A DNA stretch of 32,180 bases, from positions 1-32,180 of the forward strand of contig JAOBWM010000027.1 in the NCBI GenBank assembly GCA_025463365.1, read 5' to 3'. The notes beneath the pieces are model-generated. The model did not search any database, was not told the origin of the DNA, and saw only the letters and a list, made by a program, of their open reading frames with translations. Made by a program: the position numbers and the translations under genes. Shown here piece after piece: positions 8,264 through 16,360 of this stretch. Each line of letters starts with the position of its first letter. The first letter of the stretch is position 1. Origin of the DNA: Acidimicrobiales bacterium. Lineage in GTDB: Bacteria > Actinomycetota > Acidimicrobiia > Acidimicrobiales > Iamiaceae.

Positions 8264-9217
8264 ATGCCCAGCGACGAGCCCGTTCCCCCTTCGCCGCGCT
8301 CGCTCCCCAAGGCCCTGCTGGTGGAGGCACGACCCAAGCAGTGGCTCAAGAACCTGCTGGTGTTCGCGGCGCCGGGCGCAGCCGGGGTGGCTGGGCAGGC
8401 GAAGCCGTTCCTGCAGAGCCTCGCCGCGTTCGGGTGCTTCTGCCTCGCCGCCGCCGGCACCTACTACCTGAACGACGCGGCCGACGTCGAGGCCGACCGC
8501 CTCCACCCGAAGAAGCGGTTCCGCCCGATCGCAGCCGGTGAGATCCCACTCGGCCTGGCGCGCGTGCTCGGGGCCTCCGGGATCGTGGTCGCGGTGGCGG
8601 CCGCGTTCCTCGTCAACTGGCACCTCGCCGTGGTGGTGGCCTGCTACGTCGGGCTCACCACCACCTACAGCCTCTGGCTCAAGCACGTCGCCGTGGTCGA
8701 TGTCGTGGGCGTGGCCGCGGGCTTCGTCCTGCGTGCCATCGCCGGCGGCGCCGCGGTCGATGTGCCCATCTCGAACTGGTTCTTCATCGTGGCGTCGTTC
8801 GGTTCGCTGTTCATGGTCGTGGGCAAGCGGCGTGCCGAGACCGACGAGATGGGCGACGACGCCGCCACGTTCCGCCCCACGCTCGGCGTCTACTCACGCT
8901 CGTACCTCACCCAGCTCCAGACGCTCAGCTCGAGCGTCGTGCTCGTGGGCTACTGCGTGTGGGCCTTCGAGAAGGCCGCAGACCTCCAGTCGCTGCACAC
9001 CCACGACCCGGCCGCGCTGCGCTTCCCCGACATCGCCACGATCCCCTGGTTCCAGTTCACGATCCTGCCGTTCGCGCTGGCGATCCTGCGGTACTCGCTG
9101 CTCATCGACACCGGGCACGGCGGAGCACCGGAGGACGTGATCTTGAAGGACCGGCCCCTCCAGGCGATGGCTCTCGTGTGGGCGGCGGTGTTCGCCGTCG
9201 GCGTCTACGTGAAGTGA
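8264..9217 (+). CDS. ubiA: decaprenyl-phosphate phosphoribosyltransferase (DPPR synthase), UbiA family
   Basis: DPPR synthase joins 5-phosphoribosyl pyrophosphate to decaprenyl phosphate, the first lipid-linked step towards the arabinan donor. The 317-residue product is a multi-helix UbiA-family membrane enzyme. Its first metal/diphosphate motif NDAADVEADRLHPKKRFRP (Asn70, Asp71, Asp74, Asp78) is followed by PIAAGEIP, as in mycobacterial Rv3806c. Other shared stretches are RPKQWLKNLLVFAAP, LRAIAGG, FGSLFMVVGKR and a C-terminal AILRYSLLIDTG...PEDVILKDRPLQ. The start is ATG 8264. The tandem hairpin-like array downstream separates it from a convergent gene. Together with DprE2 it points to decaprenyl-phosphoryl-pentose synthesis. 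Confidence 0.9.
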   Translation: MPSDEPVPPSPRSLPKALLVEARPKQWLKNLLVFAAPGAAGVAGQAKPFLQSLAAFGCFCLAAAGTYYLNDAADVEADRLHPKKRFRPIAAGEIPLGLARVLGASGIVVAVAAAFLVNWHLAVVVACYVGLTTTYSLWLKHVAVVDVVGVAAGFVLRAIAGGAAVDVPISNWFFIVASFGSLFMVVGKRRAETDEMGDDAATFRPTLGVYSRSYLTQLQTLSSSVVLVGYCVWAFEKAADLQSLHTHDPAALRFPDIATIPWFQFTILPFALAILRYSLLIDTGHGGAPEDVILKDRPLQAMALVWAAVFAVGVYVK

Positions 9218-9225
9218 CGCCTGGG

Positions 9226-9270
9226 GTCGCCAGCTGGCGGGTCGCCTGCTGGCGCGTCGCCTGCTGGCGG
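9226..9270. repeat. three tandem 15-bp units between convergent stop codons
   Basis: The units at 9226-9240, 9241-9255 and 9256-9270 have the form GTCGCC(A/T)GCTGGCG(G/C). The first contains the perfect palindrome CGCCAGCTGGCG; the others keep GCC...GGC arms. The array almost fills the 57-base gap between the stops of the DPPR synthase gene (9217) and the dehydratase gene (9275). It could therefore serve as a bidirectional terminator or transcription barrier, though it has no U-tract. Confidence 0.75.
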
Positions 9271-9274
9271 GTCC

Positions 9275-11143
9275 TCAGTCGACCGGGCCGACCGCCCTGC
9301 TGGGCTCGACGAGCACGTCGCACGCCGCACGGAGCTCGGCGACGGTCTCGTGGTCGGTGGCGCGGGCCCGGGCCACGGGTAGCTCCGACGTGGGCAGCGG
9401 GGGCACCCGGACGTGGTGGATCCGCGGGTGGCACGGCGACTCGCCGGCCTCGCCGGTGCCGAACAGCACCTCGTGCATCTTCTCGCCCTGGCGCATGCCC
9501 GTGTAGACGATCTCGATCGGGCGGTCGCTCTCGGCGATGAGCCGGCGGGCGACGTCGTCGATCTTCACGGGCTCGCCCATGTCGAGCACGAGCGCCTCGC
9601 CCGGGCGGCCGACGGCGCCCGCCTGGATGACCAGTTGGACGGCCTCCTCGACGGTCATGAAGTACCGCGTGACGTCGGGGTGGGTGACCGTGACCGGACC
9701 GCCGCCTTCGATCTGCTTGGCGAACGCGGTGAGCACCGATCCACGGCTGCCCAGCACGTTGCCGAAGCGGACGCTGAGGAAGGCACCGCTGCCCTGGCTC
9801 GTGGCATCGGCGGTGAGCCGTTCGGCCAGCCGCTTCGAGTAGCCCAGCACGCTGCAGGGGTCGGCCGCCTTGTCGGTGGAGATGTTGACGAAGCGCTCGA
9901 CCCCGCACGCGAGGGACGCGTCGACGAGGATCCGCGTGCCCCAGACGTTGGTCTTGAGCGCTTCCTGCGGGTGCATCTCCAACAACGGGAGGTGCTTGAG
10001 CGCCGCCGCGTGGAACACCACCTCTGGCCGGTGCTCCTCGAAGATGCGGGCCACACCGTCGCGGTCGCGGATGTCGCACACCACCAGGTTGCGGCTGTCG
10101 AGCAGGGCCCGGCCCTCGATGGAGAGCTGGACGGCGTGGAGGGCCGACTCGTCGCGGTCGAGCAGGATCAGGCTCGACGGGGCGAACCGGTAGAGCTGGC
10201 GGCTGAGCTCCGAGCCGATCGATCCGCCGGCACCGGTGACGAGCACCCGTTTGCCGGTGACGTAGCCGGCGATCGAGTCGACGTCGGTGTCGACCTCGTG
10301 GCGCCCGAGGAGGTCGGCGTGGGTGACCGGCCGGATGTCGGACGTGCTCAGCTGGGCGCCGTAGAGCTCGCTCGACGACGGCAGCACGAGCAGCCGCATC
10401 CCCGCCTCACGAGCCAGGTCGGCGAACTCGCGGATGATGGTGGAGTCGGCGGTGGGGATGGCCACCAGGGCCACCTTCGCGTTGCTCTGGGCCGCCACGT
10501 GGGCGAGGTCGGCGCGCCCACCGCTGACGCGGACGCCGCGGATGCGCAGGTTCCGCTTGAGCGGGTCGTCGTCGATGAGGGCGACGGGCAGGAACCGTCC
10601 GCTCGGGTTGCGCAGCATCGCCGTGATGATCTGCTGGCCGGCCTCGCCGGCACCGATCACGACGAGCGGCTCGAGCACGTCGCCCGTGGGCCGGAGCTTG
10701 CGCTCGTAGAACAGCCGCCACAGGTAGCGCACGCCGGCGGTCAGCGCGAGGACGATCGTGCTCGCGATCAACGGCACGGACTGCGGCACCGGACGGCCGA
10801 ACAGCAGGTCCGAGACCCACATGATCAAGGTGACGAAGACGATGGCGCTGACCAGCGCCGACACCTCCTCGAACGAGCCGAAGCTCCAGCGGCCGGCGTA
10901 GAGGCCACGCAGGGCGCCGCAGAGCACGAAGACCGTCGCCGCCGCAAGGGCGAAGTACGCAAAGTCGGAGTACTTGCGGCTCGGGATCTCGAAGTCGTAG
11001 CGGAGCGCTCCGGCCAAGACGACGGACACGCACATGACCGAGGCGTCGGCGACGACCTGCAGGCGTCGACGAGTGCGCACACTCGACAACAACACCATCA
11101 CGCCCGGTTTGCGGCGCTGGATGTCTTGCTGTTCTGCCGTCAA
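9275..11143 (-). CDS. membrane-bound NDP-sugar 4,6-dehydratase/epimerase (WbpM/PglF/CapD family)
   Basis: Such enzymes convert UDP-GlcNAc to a 4-keto-6-deoxy sugar, which feeds diacetamido-sugar or capsule pathways. The 622-residue product begins with about four membrane helices (roughly residues 30-150). A first Rossmann-like domain follows (VVIGAGEAGQQI), then the catalytic SDR domain (VTGAGGSIGSELSRQL, HAAALKHLPLLE, STDKAADPCSVLGYSK, RFGNVLGSRGSV). The catalytic position that is Met in WbpM and Tyr in short homologs is Leu433 here, four residues before Lys437. TTG 11143 is taken as the start because GGGGGGAGGG lies directly upstream; ATG 11098 is the alternative. The frame stays open far upstream, but that part overlaps the divergent DUF4012 gene and is not believable. 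Confidence 0.88.
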   Translation of the reverse strand: MTAEQQDIQRRKPGVMVLLSSVRTRRRLQVVADASVMCVSVVLAGALRYDFEIPSRKYSDFAYFALAAATVFVLCGALRGLYAGRWSFGSFEEVSALVSAIVFVTLIMWVSDLLFGRPVPQSVPLIASTIVLALTAGVRYLWRLFYERKLRPTGDVLEPLVVIGAGEAGQQIITAMLRNPSGRFLPVALIDDDPLKRNLRIRGVRVSGGRADLAHVAAQSNAKVALVAIPTADSTIIREFADLAREAGMRLLVLPSSSELYGAQLSTSDIRPVTHADLLGRHEVDTDVDSIAGYVTGKRVLVTGAGGSIGSELSRQLYRFAPSSLILLDRDESALHAVQLSIEGRALLDSRNLVVCDIRDRDGVARIFEEHRPEVVFHAAALKHLPLLEMHPQEALKTNVWGTRILVDASLACGVERFVNISTDKAADPCSVLGYSKRLAERLTADATSQGSGAFLSVRFGNVLGSRGSVLTAFAKQIEGGGPVTVTHPDVTRYFMTVEEAVQLVIQAGAVGRPGEALVLDMGEPVKIDDVARRLIAESDRPIEIVYTGMRQGEKMHEVLFGTGEAGESPCHPRIHHVRVPPLPTSELPVARARATDHETVAELRAACDVLVEPSRAVGPVD

Positions 11144-11255
11144 GAACCCTCCCCCCGAGGTGCAGATCCGGCCTGACGCCGCAGGACAAGATAGCGTCCC
11201 CCCGTCCCGTACGCCATCACCGTCGGCCTGCCGCCTCGGCGCCGCAGCAGGATCC

Positions 11256-13538
11256 ATGCCGAGTCGGCCTTCCGCCCCATCCCGATCGATGCGCTCCGCG
11301 GTGCTCTTCGCCGCGACCGGGGTCGCGGCGCTCGCCGCCGCCCTCGCTCCCGTCAGCCTGACGGGGAACGTCGTCGTCGACGTCGTCGAACGCGCGCTGA
11401 TCGCGGGCGGCGCCGCGTTCGTCGGTGCCCACGGCCGCCGATGGTCGTGGATCGTCGCCGCTGCCTTGATCGCCGCGCCCGCCCGAGGGGAGGCGCTCGC
11501 CATCACGCTGGCCGCGCTGATCGTCCTCGTGGCCGCCTCGGCGCCGCGCCGCCGTGCCAAGGACATCGGGGCCGTCGGCCTCGGCCTCCTCGTCAACGTG
11601 CCGTTCTGGTACGAGGCGAACGCGCTGCCCCTCGGGCCGCCGCTCGCGATCGCAGGGTTCGCGATCCTCGTGGGCTCGGGGATGCCCCACCTCCGGCGGC
11701 GTCGGCGGCGGGCGCTGAGCGCCTCGCTCCTGGTGATGGCTGGGATCGTGGCGGTGGCCGTGGCCGGAACCGGGATCTCGGTCCTGCTCGCTCGCTCGGC
11801 GGTGTCCGACGGCACCGCGCAAGCTCGCCAGGCGCTCAAGGCGGCGCGCAACGGCGATGCCGATGCTTCCGCCGCCGCCCTGGCACGTGCTCGTGGCTCG
11901 TTCGGGTCCGCCGTGAGCCGACTCGACGGCGTGGCCACCGCGCCGGCGTCGCTCGTGCCGGGCCTCGCCCAGCAGGTGCGCGCCGTCCAGGCCGCGGTGC
12001 ACGAAGGACGGCGGATCACCGCGACGGCCGACGATGTCGTGGCCACCGCCAACTACGACGAGCTCACCTACTCGGGCCGCATCGACCTGGGACAGGTCGA
12101 AGCGCTGGCCGGACCGACCCGCCGCACCAACCGCGTCCTCGAGCAGGCCGCCGGCCACCTCGATCGCGTGCGGGCCGGCTGGCTCCTCCCGCCGCTGAAC
12201 GATCGCCTCGACCAGTTCGCCGGCGATCTGGCCGACGCGCGCCGCGACACCGACCTCGCCTCCGAGATGCTCGACCTCACCCCGACGCTGTTCGGTGGCC
12301 ACGGGCCGCGGCGGTACCTGGTCGCGTTCATCACCCCGGCCGAGCTGCGCGGCGCCGGCGGCTTCATCGGCAGCTACGCCGAGCTCACGGCGATCGACGG
12401 CAAGGTCCGCCTCACCCGTTCCGGTCGCATCCGCGAGCTCATCGACGGCGCACCGCCCGACACCCGCCGGCTGCACGGTCCGCCCGACTACGTCCGCCGC
12501 TACGCGCGCATCCATCCCACGGATGCGTTGCAGGACATCACCGTCTCGCCGGACTTCCCGAGCGACGCCTCGGTCCTCCAGCAGCTGTACCCACAGTCCG
12601 GAGGGCTACCGATCGACGGCGTGATCGGCGTCGATCCGAGCGGGCTCGCGGCGCTGCTGAAGCTCACCGGGCCGATCACCGTCCCGGGGCTGGACGGCTC
12701 GCTCAACGCCCGCAACGCCGAGGAGGTCCTGCTGCGATCGCAGTACCTCTCCCTCCCCGACGAAGCCGAGCGGAACGAGATCCTCAGCGAGGCGATCCGA
12801 GCCACCTTCGAGAAGCTGACGAACAGCTCGTTGCCCGCCCCCCGCGCCATTGCCCGCGCCCTCAGCGACCCCACCCGTTCCGGGCACCTCCGCCTGTGGA
12901 GCCCCGACAAGGCCGAGGAGGCCCTCTTCGAGCGTCTCGGGGCCGACGGCGCCCTCGCGATCCCCAAGGGGAGCGACGGGTTCTCGGTCGTGCAACAGAA
13001 CGACGGCCAGAACAAGCTCGACGCCTACTTGCACCGCACGATCGCCTACCACGCCACGGTCGATGCCGACACGGGCGCGTTGAAGGCGCGCCTGTCGATC
13101 GAGTTGCGCAACGACCCGCCGGGGCTCGACCTGCCGCGAGCGGTGGTGGGCAACGTCCGCGGGGCGCCCGTGGGGACCAACGTGGCCCACCTGAGCATCT
13201 ACACCCGCCAGCACCTCGCGTCGGCGACGATCGACGGCGTCCCGGTGAAGCTGGGTCCGGACCGCGAACTGGGCTTGAACGTGTACGACACCGCAGACCT
13301 GCGGATCCCTCCGGGCGGAGTGGTGAAGATCGTGCTGGAGCTCGAGGGCGGCGTGGACCTCACCAACGGCTACGACCTGCACATCCTCCCCCAACCAGTG
13401 GCGAACCCCGACCGCATGAGCGCCACGTTGTCGCTGCGCAACGGCACCCTCGGCGCCGCCGGATCGACCGATGCGACGCTGCTCTCGGAACGTCCGATCA
13501 CCCGTCCCACTCGACGGCAGGTCCGCGTTCGTGACTAG
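11256..13538 (+). CDS. DUF4012 domain-containing membrane protein
   Basis: The 760-residue product starts with a hydrophobic region of about five helices (roughly residues 12-180). A long, probably extracytoplasmic part follows. It carries the DUF4012 signature around residues 345-390 (RRYLVAFITPAELRGAGGFIG, SYAELT). Proteins of this family occur next to capsule and exopolysaccharide genes in actinobacteria, with no proven activity. The divergent dehydratase gene across a 112-base gap fits that setting. The start at ATG 11256 precedes the first hydrophobic segment and has a weak CAGGAT; ATG 11289 is the alternative. No C-terminal anchor is seen. Confidence 0.8.
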   Translation: MPSRPSAPSRSMRSAVLFAATGVAALAAALAPVSLTGNVVVDVVERALIAGGAAFVGAHGRRWSWIVAAALIAAPARGEALAITLAALIVLVAASAPRRRAKDIGAVGLGLLVNVPFWYEANALPLGPPLAIAGFAILVGSGMPHLRRRRRRALSASLLVMAGIVAVAVAGTGISVLLARSAVSDGTAQARQALKAARNGDADASAAALARARGSFGSAVSRLDGVATAPASLVPGLAQQVRAVQAAVHEGRRITATADDVVATANYDELTYSGRIDLGQVEALAGPTRRTNRVLEQAAGHLDRVRAGWLLPPLNDRLDQFAGDLADARRDTDLASEMLDLTPTLFGGHGPRRYLVAFITPAELRGAGGFIGSYAELTAIDGKVRLTRSGRIRELIDGAPPDTRRLHGPPDYVRRYARIHPTDALQDITVSPDFPSDASVLQQLYPQSGGLPIDGVIGVDPSGLAALLKLTGPITVPGLDGSLNARNAEEVLLRSQYLSLPDEAERNEILSEAIRATFEKLTNSSLPAPRAIARALSDPTRSGHLRLWSPDKAEEALFERLGADGALAIPKGSDGFSVVQQNDGQNKLDAYLHRTIAYHATVDADTGALKARLSIELRNDPPGLDLPRAVVGNVRGAPVGTNVAHLSIYTRQHLASATIDGVPVKLGPDRELGLNVYDTADLRIPPGGVVKIVLELEGGVDLTNGYDLHILPQPVANPDRMSATLSLRNGTLGAAGSTDATLLSERPITRPTRRQVRVRD

Positions 13539-13628
13539 GTTTGCCGTGGCACGGGGGCGATCGTCCTTCAGGGCTGGGCGTCTTCAGCCGAGGATCTACC
13601 GGGGACCGCACCGTCCTGAGGCACAATG

Positions 13629-13649
13629 AACCGGACATTCCGGCCGGTT
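13629..13649. promoter_or_regulatory. nested inverted repeat before the LPXTG gene
   Basis: AACCGG and CCGGTT arms flank a 9-nt spacer, and within them CCGGA-CAT-TCCGG is a perfect 13-bp inverted repeat. It ends 17 bases before ATG 13667, so it could be an operator or an mRNA hairpin just upstream of the GAGGAA ribosome site. Confidence 0.35.
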
Positions 13650-13666
13650 CGAGAGGAAGAGACACG

Positions 13667-14191
13667 ATGGTTCGCAAGGTTCTGATCGGAGCAGTCCTCC
13701 TGGTGGCGCTGGCCGCCTCGCCGGCCGCGGCCGAGTACGACACGAGCGTGACCCCCGGCCAGGTGCAGGCGGGGGGCGTGATCACCATCACCGGCCAGGC
13801 CTGCGTGCCGAACGTGCCCATCACGATCACCATCAGCCGGGTGGCCGACCCAGGCGGCGCCCCCGGCACCGTCATCGGGACCATCACGGTCACGCCTGAC
13901 GCCGACGGCAACTTCTCCACCACGTTCACCATCCCGGCCGGTACCGCGCCAGGGACCTACGAGGTCTCCTCCACGGAGGCGTGCGTCAAGGGTGAGACCT
14001 TCGACGTCGCTCCGGCCTCGGTGGCCCCGGGTGGCACCGGGACGGGCGCCGGCTCGGGCAGCGGCAACCTTCCGCGCACGGGCAGCGACGTCGAGCGCCT
14101 CGGCCTCATCGGTGCCGGCCTGCTGGTCGCCGGTGGCCTCGTGCTGGTGGCCACTCGCCGCCGGCGCCACCTCGTCGGCCCCGCGATCTGA
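13667..14191 (+). CDS. LPXTG-anchored surface protein (small, secreted)
   Basis: The 174-residue product has a clean Sec signal peptide (residues 1-22, cleavage near AAA-EYD). A beta-rich domain of about 90 residues with an Ig-like or carbohydrate-binding look follows, then a Gly/Ser/Thr spacer and the sortase motif LPRTG at 135-139. A hydrophobic helix and an RRRRH tail complete the anchor. It should be linked to peptidoglycan by a sortase encoded elsewhere. Two Cys in the mature part (AC...EAC) could form a disulfide. GAGAGGAAGAG before ATG 13667 decides the start; the frame is open to 13541 but lacks a signal there. It ends 18 bases from the convergent mscL stop. Confidence 0.87.
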   Translation: MVRKVLIGAVLLVALAASPAAAEYDTSVTPGQVQAGGVITITGQACVPNVPITITISRVADPGGAPGTVIGTITVTPDADGNFSTTFTIPAGTAPGTYEVSSTEACVKGETFDVAPASVAPGGTGTGAGSGSGNLPRTGSDVERLGLIGAGLLVAGGLVLVATRRRRHLVGPAI

Positions 14192-14195
14192 TCAC

Positions 14196-14209
14196 GCCCC
14201 CGCCGGGGC
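14196..14209. terminator. short hairpin between convergent LPXTG and mscL genes
   Basis: GCCCC and GGGGC arms flank a CGCC loop in the 18-base gap between two stop codons. The stem is only 5 bp and lacks a U-tract, so a terminator role is a guess from position. Confidence 0.25.
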
Positions 14210-14617
14210 TCACACCGCTGGCGGAGCGGCGCTCCCCTGTGCCTTCAGGAGGTCGCGGATCTCGGCGAGCAGCTCCTCCCCGACCGTCAGCGGCTCGTTC
14301 TGCTCCTCGGTGTCAGCCGCCTGCTTGCGCAGCGACTGCAACCGCTCGAACGACTTGATCACCACGAACAACGTGGCGGCGATGATGAGGAAGCTCACCA
14401 CCGCGGTGACGAACGTGCCCCACTTGATGACGCTGTCATTGATCGTGATCGTGTAGGCGTCGAAGGAGGGCTTGCCGCCGACGATGCCGATGATCGGCAT
14501 GACGATCGACCCGACGAACGCGTCGACCACCGCCTTGAACGCGGCGCCGATGACCACGGCAACCGCCAGGTCGAGCACGTTGCCGCGCAGGATGAACTTC
14601 TTGAACTCTTGGAGCAC
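14210..14617 (-). CDS. mscL: large-conductance mechanosensitive channel MscL
   Basis: MscL is a homopentameric inner-membrane pore that opens under membrane tension and releases solutes on hypo-osmotic shock. The 135-residue product has the family's usual length. It has the N-terminal amphipathic LQEFKKFILRGNVLDLAVAVVIG helix leading into TM1, a short periplasmic loop with KPSFDAYTI, TM2 (about residues 67-92) and a charged cytoplasmic helix at the C-terminus. The start is GTG 14617, preceded by AGGAGG at a good distance. The 51 extra codons upstream of it contain no family sequence. It is divergent from the TIGR01777 gene. Confidence 0.95.
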   Translation of the reverse strand: MLQEFKKFILRGNVLDLAVAVVIGAAFKAVVDAFVGSIVMPIIGIVGGKPSFDAYTITINDSVIKWGTFVTAVVSFLIIAATLFVVIKSFERLQSLRKQAADTEEQNEPLTVGEELLAEIRDLLKAQGSAAPPAV

Positions 14618-14664
14618 GGGGGAACCTCCTGGTTCGGGCGGCAGCGGGTGTGCGCGCTCGCGGC

Positions 14665-14670
14665 AGGGTA
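14665..14670 (-). promoter_or_regulatory. candidate -10 (TACCCT) for mscL
   Basis: A TAnnnT box on the minus strand lies 47 bases before GTG 14617, giving a leader that includes the AGGAGG site. It pairs with a divergent box at 14690-14695. Confidence 0.3.
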
Positions 14671-14689
14671 GGGCGCACGCCGGCGCCAG

Positions 14690-14695
14690 TACGGT
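14690..14695 (+). promoter_or_regulatory. candidate -10 (TACGGT) for the TIGR01777 gene
   Basis: The box lies 47 bases before ATG 14743, whose ribosome site is GAGGAG at 14731-14736. Confidence 0.3.
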
Positions 14696-14742
14696 CCGTA
14701 GCCACCATCGCCCCACCGTTCGCCCGCCGCGAGGAGCCCCCC

Positions 14743-15654
14743 ATGGACATCGCCATCACCGGAGCATCGGGCTTCATCGGAAACGCGCTGCAGGCTTCGC
14801 TTCGCGCCGACGGTCACGGTGTCGTCGCGGTCTCTCGATCGGCCGGCGGCGGCGACACGATCCGCTGGGATCCGGCGACCGGGACGATCGACGGCGCCGG
14901 CCTCGAAGGGCTCGATGCGGTCGTGCACCTCGCGGGCGAGGGGATCGCCTCGGGGCCGTGGACCGCGAAGCAGCGCCGTCGCATCCACGACAGCCGCTCG
15001 CAAGGCACCGACCTGCTGGCCCACACCCTGGCCGGGCTCCAGCGGCCCCCGGCCGTGCTGCTGAGCGGATCGGCCGTGGGGGCCTACGGCGACCGCGGGG
15101 ACGAGGTGCTCACGGAGACCTCGGCCCGCGGCGACGACTTCTTGGCCACCGTGTGCCGGGACTGGGAGGAGGCCGCGGCGCCGGCCGCGGCCGCCGGCAT
15201 CCGGGTGGCCAACCTGCGAACAGGGGTCGTGCTGGCCCGCAAGGGCGGGGCGTTCGGCAAGCAGCTACCGATCTTCAAGCTGGGCCTGGGCGGCAGGGCC
15301 GGTGACGGGACCCAGTGGTTCCCCTGGATCGCCCTCGAGGACGACATCGCGGCGATCCGGTTCCTGCTGGCGGCGGAGATCTCCGGCCCGGTGAACCTGG
15401 TCGCCCCGCAGTCGGTGACCAACGCCGAGTTCACCAAGGCGTTGGGCCGTGTGCTCCACCGCCCGACGGTGATCCCGGTGCCTCGGCTGGTGCGCCACCT
15501 GCCGCTCGGCATCGGCGACCTCCTCGGGTCCTTGCTCTTCACCTCCCAGCGGGTGCAACCGGCCGCGCTCACCGCAGCGGGCTTCACGTTCGCCCGACCC
15601 GATCTCGACGGTGCGCTGGCCTCGATCATCGGGAGCCGCGGACCCGGCTCCTAG
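14743..15654 (+). CDS. TIGR01777 family NAD(P)-binding epimerase-like protein (YfcH type)
   Basis: The 303-residue product is an extended SDR-fold protein. It has the N-terminal nucleotide motif ITGASGFIG (residues 5-13), VVHLAGEGIASGPW, SGSAVGAYGDRGDE and TGVVLARKGGAFGK. It ends in the DUF1731 C-terminal domain typical of the family (LFTSQRVQPAALTAAGFTF). The family is widespread, including E. coli YfcH and plant SULA/GC1-like proteins, but the reaction is not known. The gene has GAGGAG before ATG 14743 and is followed after 12 bases by the HAD phosphatase gene on the same strand. Confidence 0.9.
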   Translation: MDIAITGASGFIGNALQASLRADGHGVVAVSRSAGGGDTIRWDPATGTIDGAGLEGLDAVVHLAGEGIASGPWTAKQRRRIHDSRSQGTDLLAHTLAGLQRPPAVLLSGSAVGAYGDRGDEVLTETSARGDDFLATVCRDWEEAAAPAAAAGIRVANLRTGVVLARKGGAFGKQLPIFKLGLGGRAGDGTQWFPWIALEDDIAAIRFLLAAEISGPVNLVAPQSVTNAEFTKALGRVLHRPTVIPVPRLVRHLPLGIGDLLGSLLFTSQRVQPAALTAAGFTFARPDLDGALASIIGSRGPGS

Positions 15655-15657
15655 GGT
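15652..15657 (+). promoter_or_regulatory. candidate leaderless -10 (TAGGGT) for the HAD gene
   Basis: TAGGGT overlaps the upstream stop codon and ends 9 nt before ATG 15667, which has no Shine-Dalgarno sequence. The HAD gene may therefore have its own leaderless transcript as well as read-through. Confidence 0.3.
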
Positions 15658-15666
15658 TGCCCGCCG

Positions 15667-16344
15667 ATGCCCGCCCTGCCTCCGATGCCCCCGATGCCTT
15701 CACCCTCCGGCCAGCCCGGTCGACCCGGCCGACGCATCGCGGCCTTCGACTTCGACGGCACGCTCACGCATCGCGACACGTTGCTGCCGTTCCTCGTCCG
15801 CGCCTTCGGCGCCCGTCGCGTCGCCGGGGCCGTCTCTCGCGTGGCTCCGCTGGCCGCGCGGGCCCGGATCGGTCGGCTCGAAGCAGAGCTCCACCACCGC
15901 GACGCGACCAAGGGTGCACTCCTCCGCCACCTCGTCGCCGGTCGGTCGGCCGACTGGCTGGCGTCCGAGGGCGAGTCGTTCGCCACCACCCTCGTCGCTC
16001 GCCTGCGCCCGCAGATGGTCGAGCAGGTGCAGCGGCACCGAGACGCCGGCCACGAGCTGGTGATCGTGTCCGCCGGGCTGCACGCCTACCTCGACCCGTT
16101 CGCCGCTGCCGAGGGCTTCGACCACGTGATCGCGGTCGGCCTCGCGACGAGCGATGACGGCCGCCTCACGGGAGCCCTCGACGGCCCCAACGTGCGCGGC
16201 CCGGAGAAGGCCGTCCGCTTCCGGGCCTGGCTCGGCGACGACGCACCCGAGACGCTCTGGGCCTACGGCAACTCGAGCGGCGACGCCGAACTGCTCGCGA
16301 TGGCCGACGTCCCGGTGTGGGTCGCGGGCCCAAACGCCCGCTGA
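15667..16344 (+). CDS. HAD-superfamily subfamily IB phosphatase
   Basis: The 225-residue cytoplasmic hydrolase has the nucleophile motif AFDFDGTLT (Asp28, Asp30), the Ser motif VIVSAGL, the conserved Lys in GPEKAVRF and the acidic motif GNSSGDAELLAMA. The helical cap between motifs I and II and this spacing match HAD-IB (phosphoserine-phosphatase-like) enzymes of the TIGR01490 sort, which act on phosphomonoesters. The actual substrate is unknown. The first 20 residues are Pro/Met-rich and probably disordered; an internal start is possible but none is marked by a ribosome site. It converges on the SDR gene with a 16-base gap. Confidence 0.85.
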   Translation: MPALPPMPPMPSPSGQPGRPGRRIAAFDFDGTLTHRDTLLPFLVRAFGARRVAGAVSRVAPLAARARIGRLEAELHHRDATKGALLRHLVAGRSADWLASEGESFATTLVARLRPQMVEQVQRHRDAGHELVIVSAGLHAYLDPFAAAEGFDHVIAVGLATSDDGRLTGALDGPNVRGPEKAVRFRAWLGDDAPETLWAYGNSSGDAELLAMADVPVWVAGPNAR

Positions 16345-16360
16345 CCCAGCACCGGTCAGG

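Noticed and set aside
9226-9270. CRISPR array
   Set aside because: The units are 15 bp with no spacers between them, and no cas gene is nearby.
11144-12052. Upstream extension of the WbpM-type dehydratase to a 925-residue protein
   Set aside because: The extra part overlaps the divergent DUF4012 gene and has shadow-like composition; the ribosome site supports TTG 11143.
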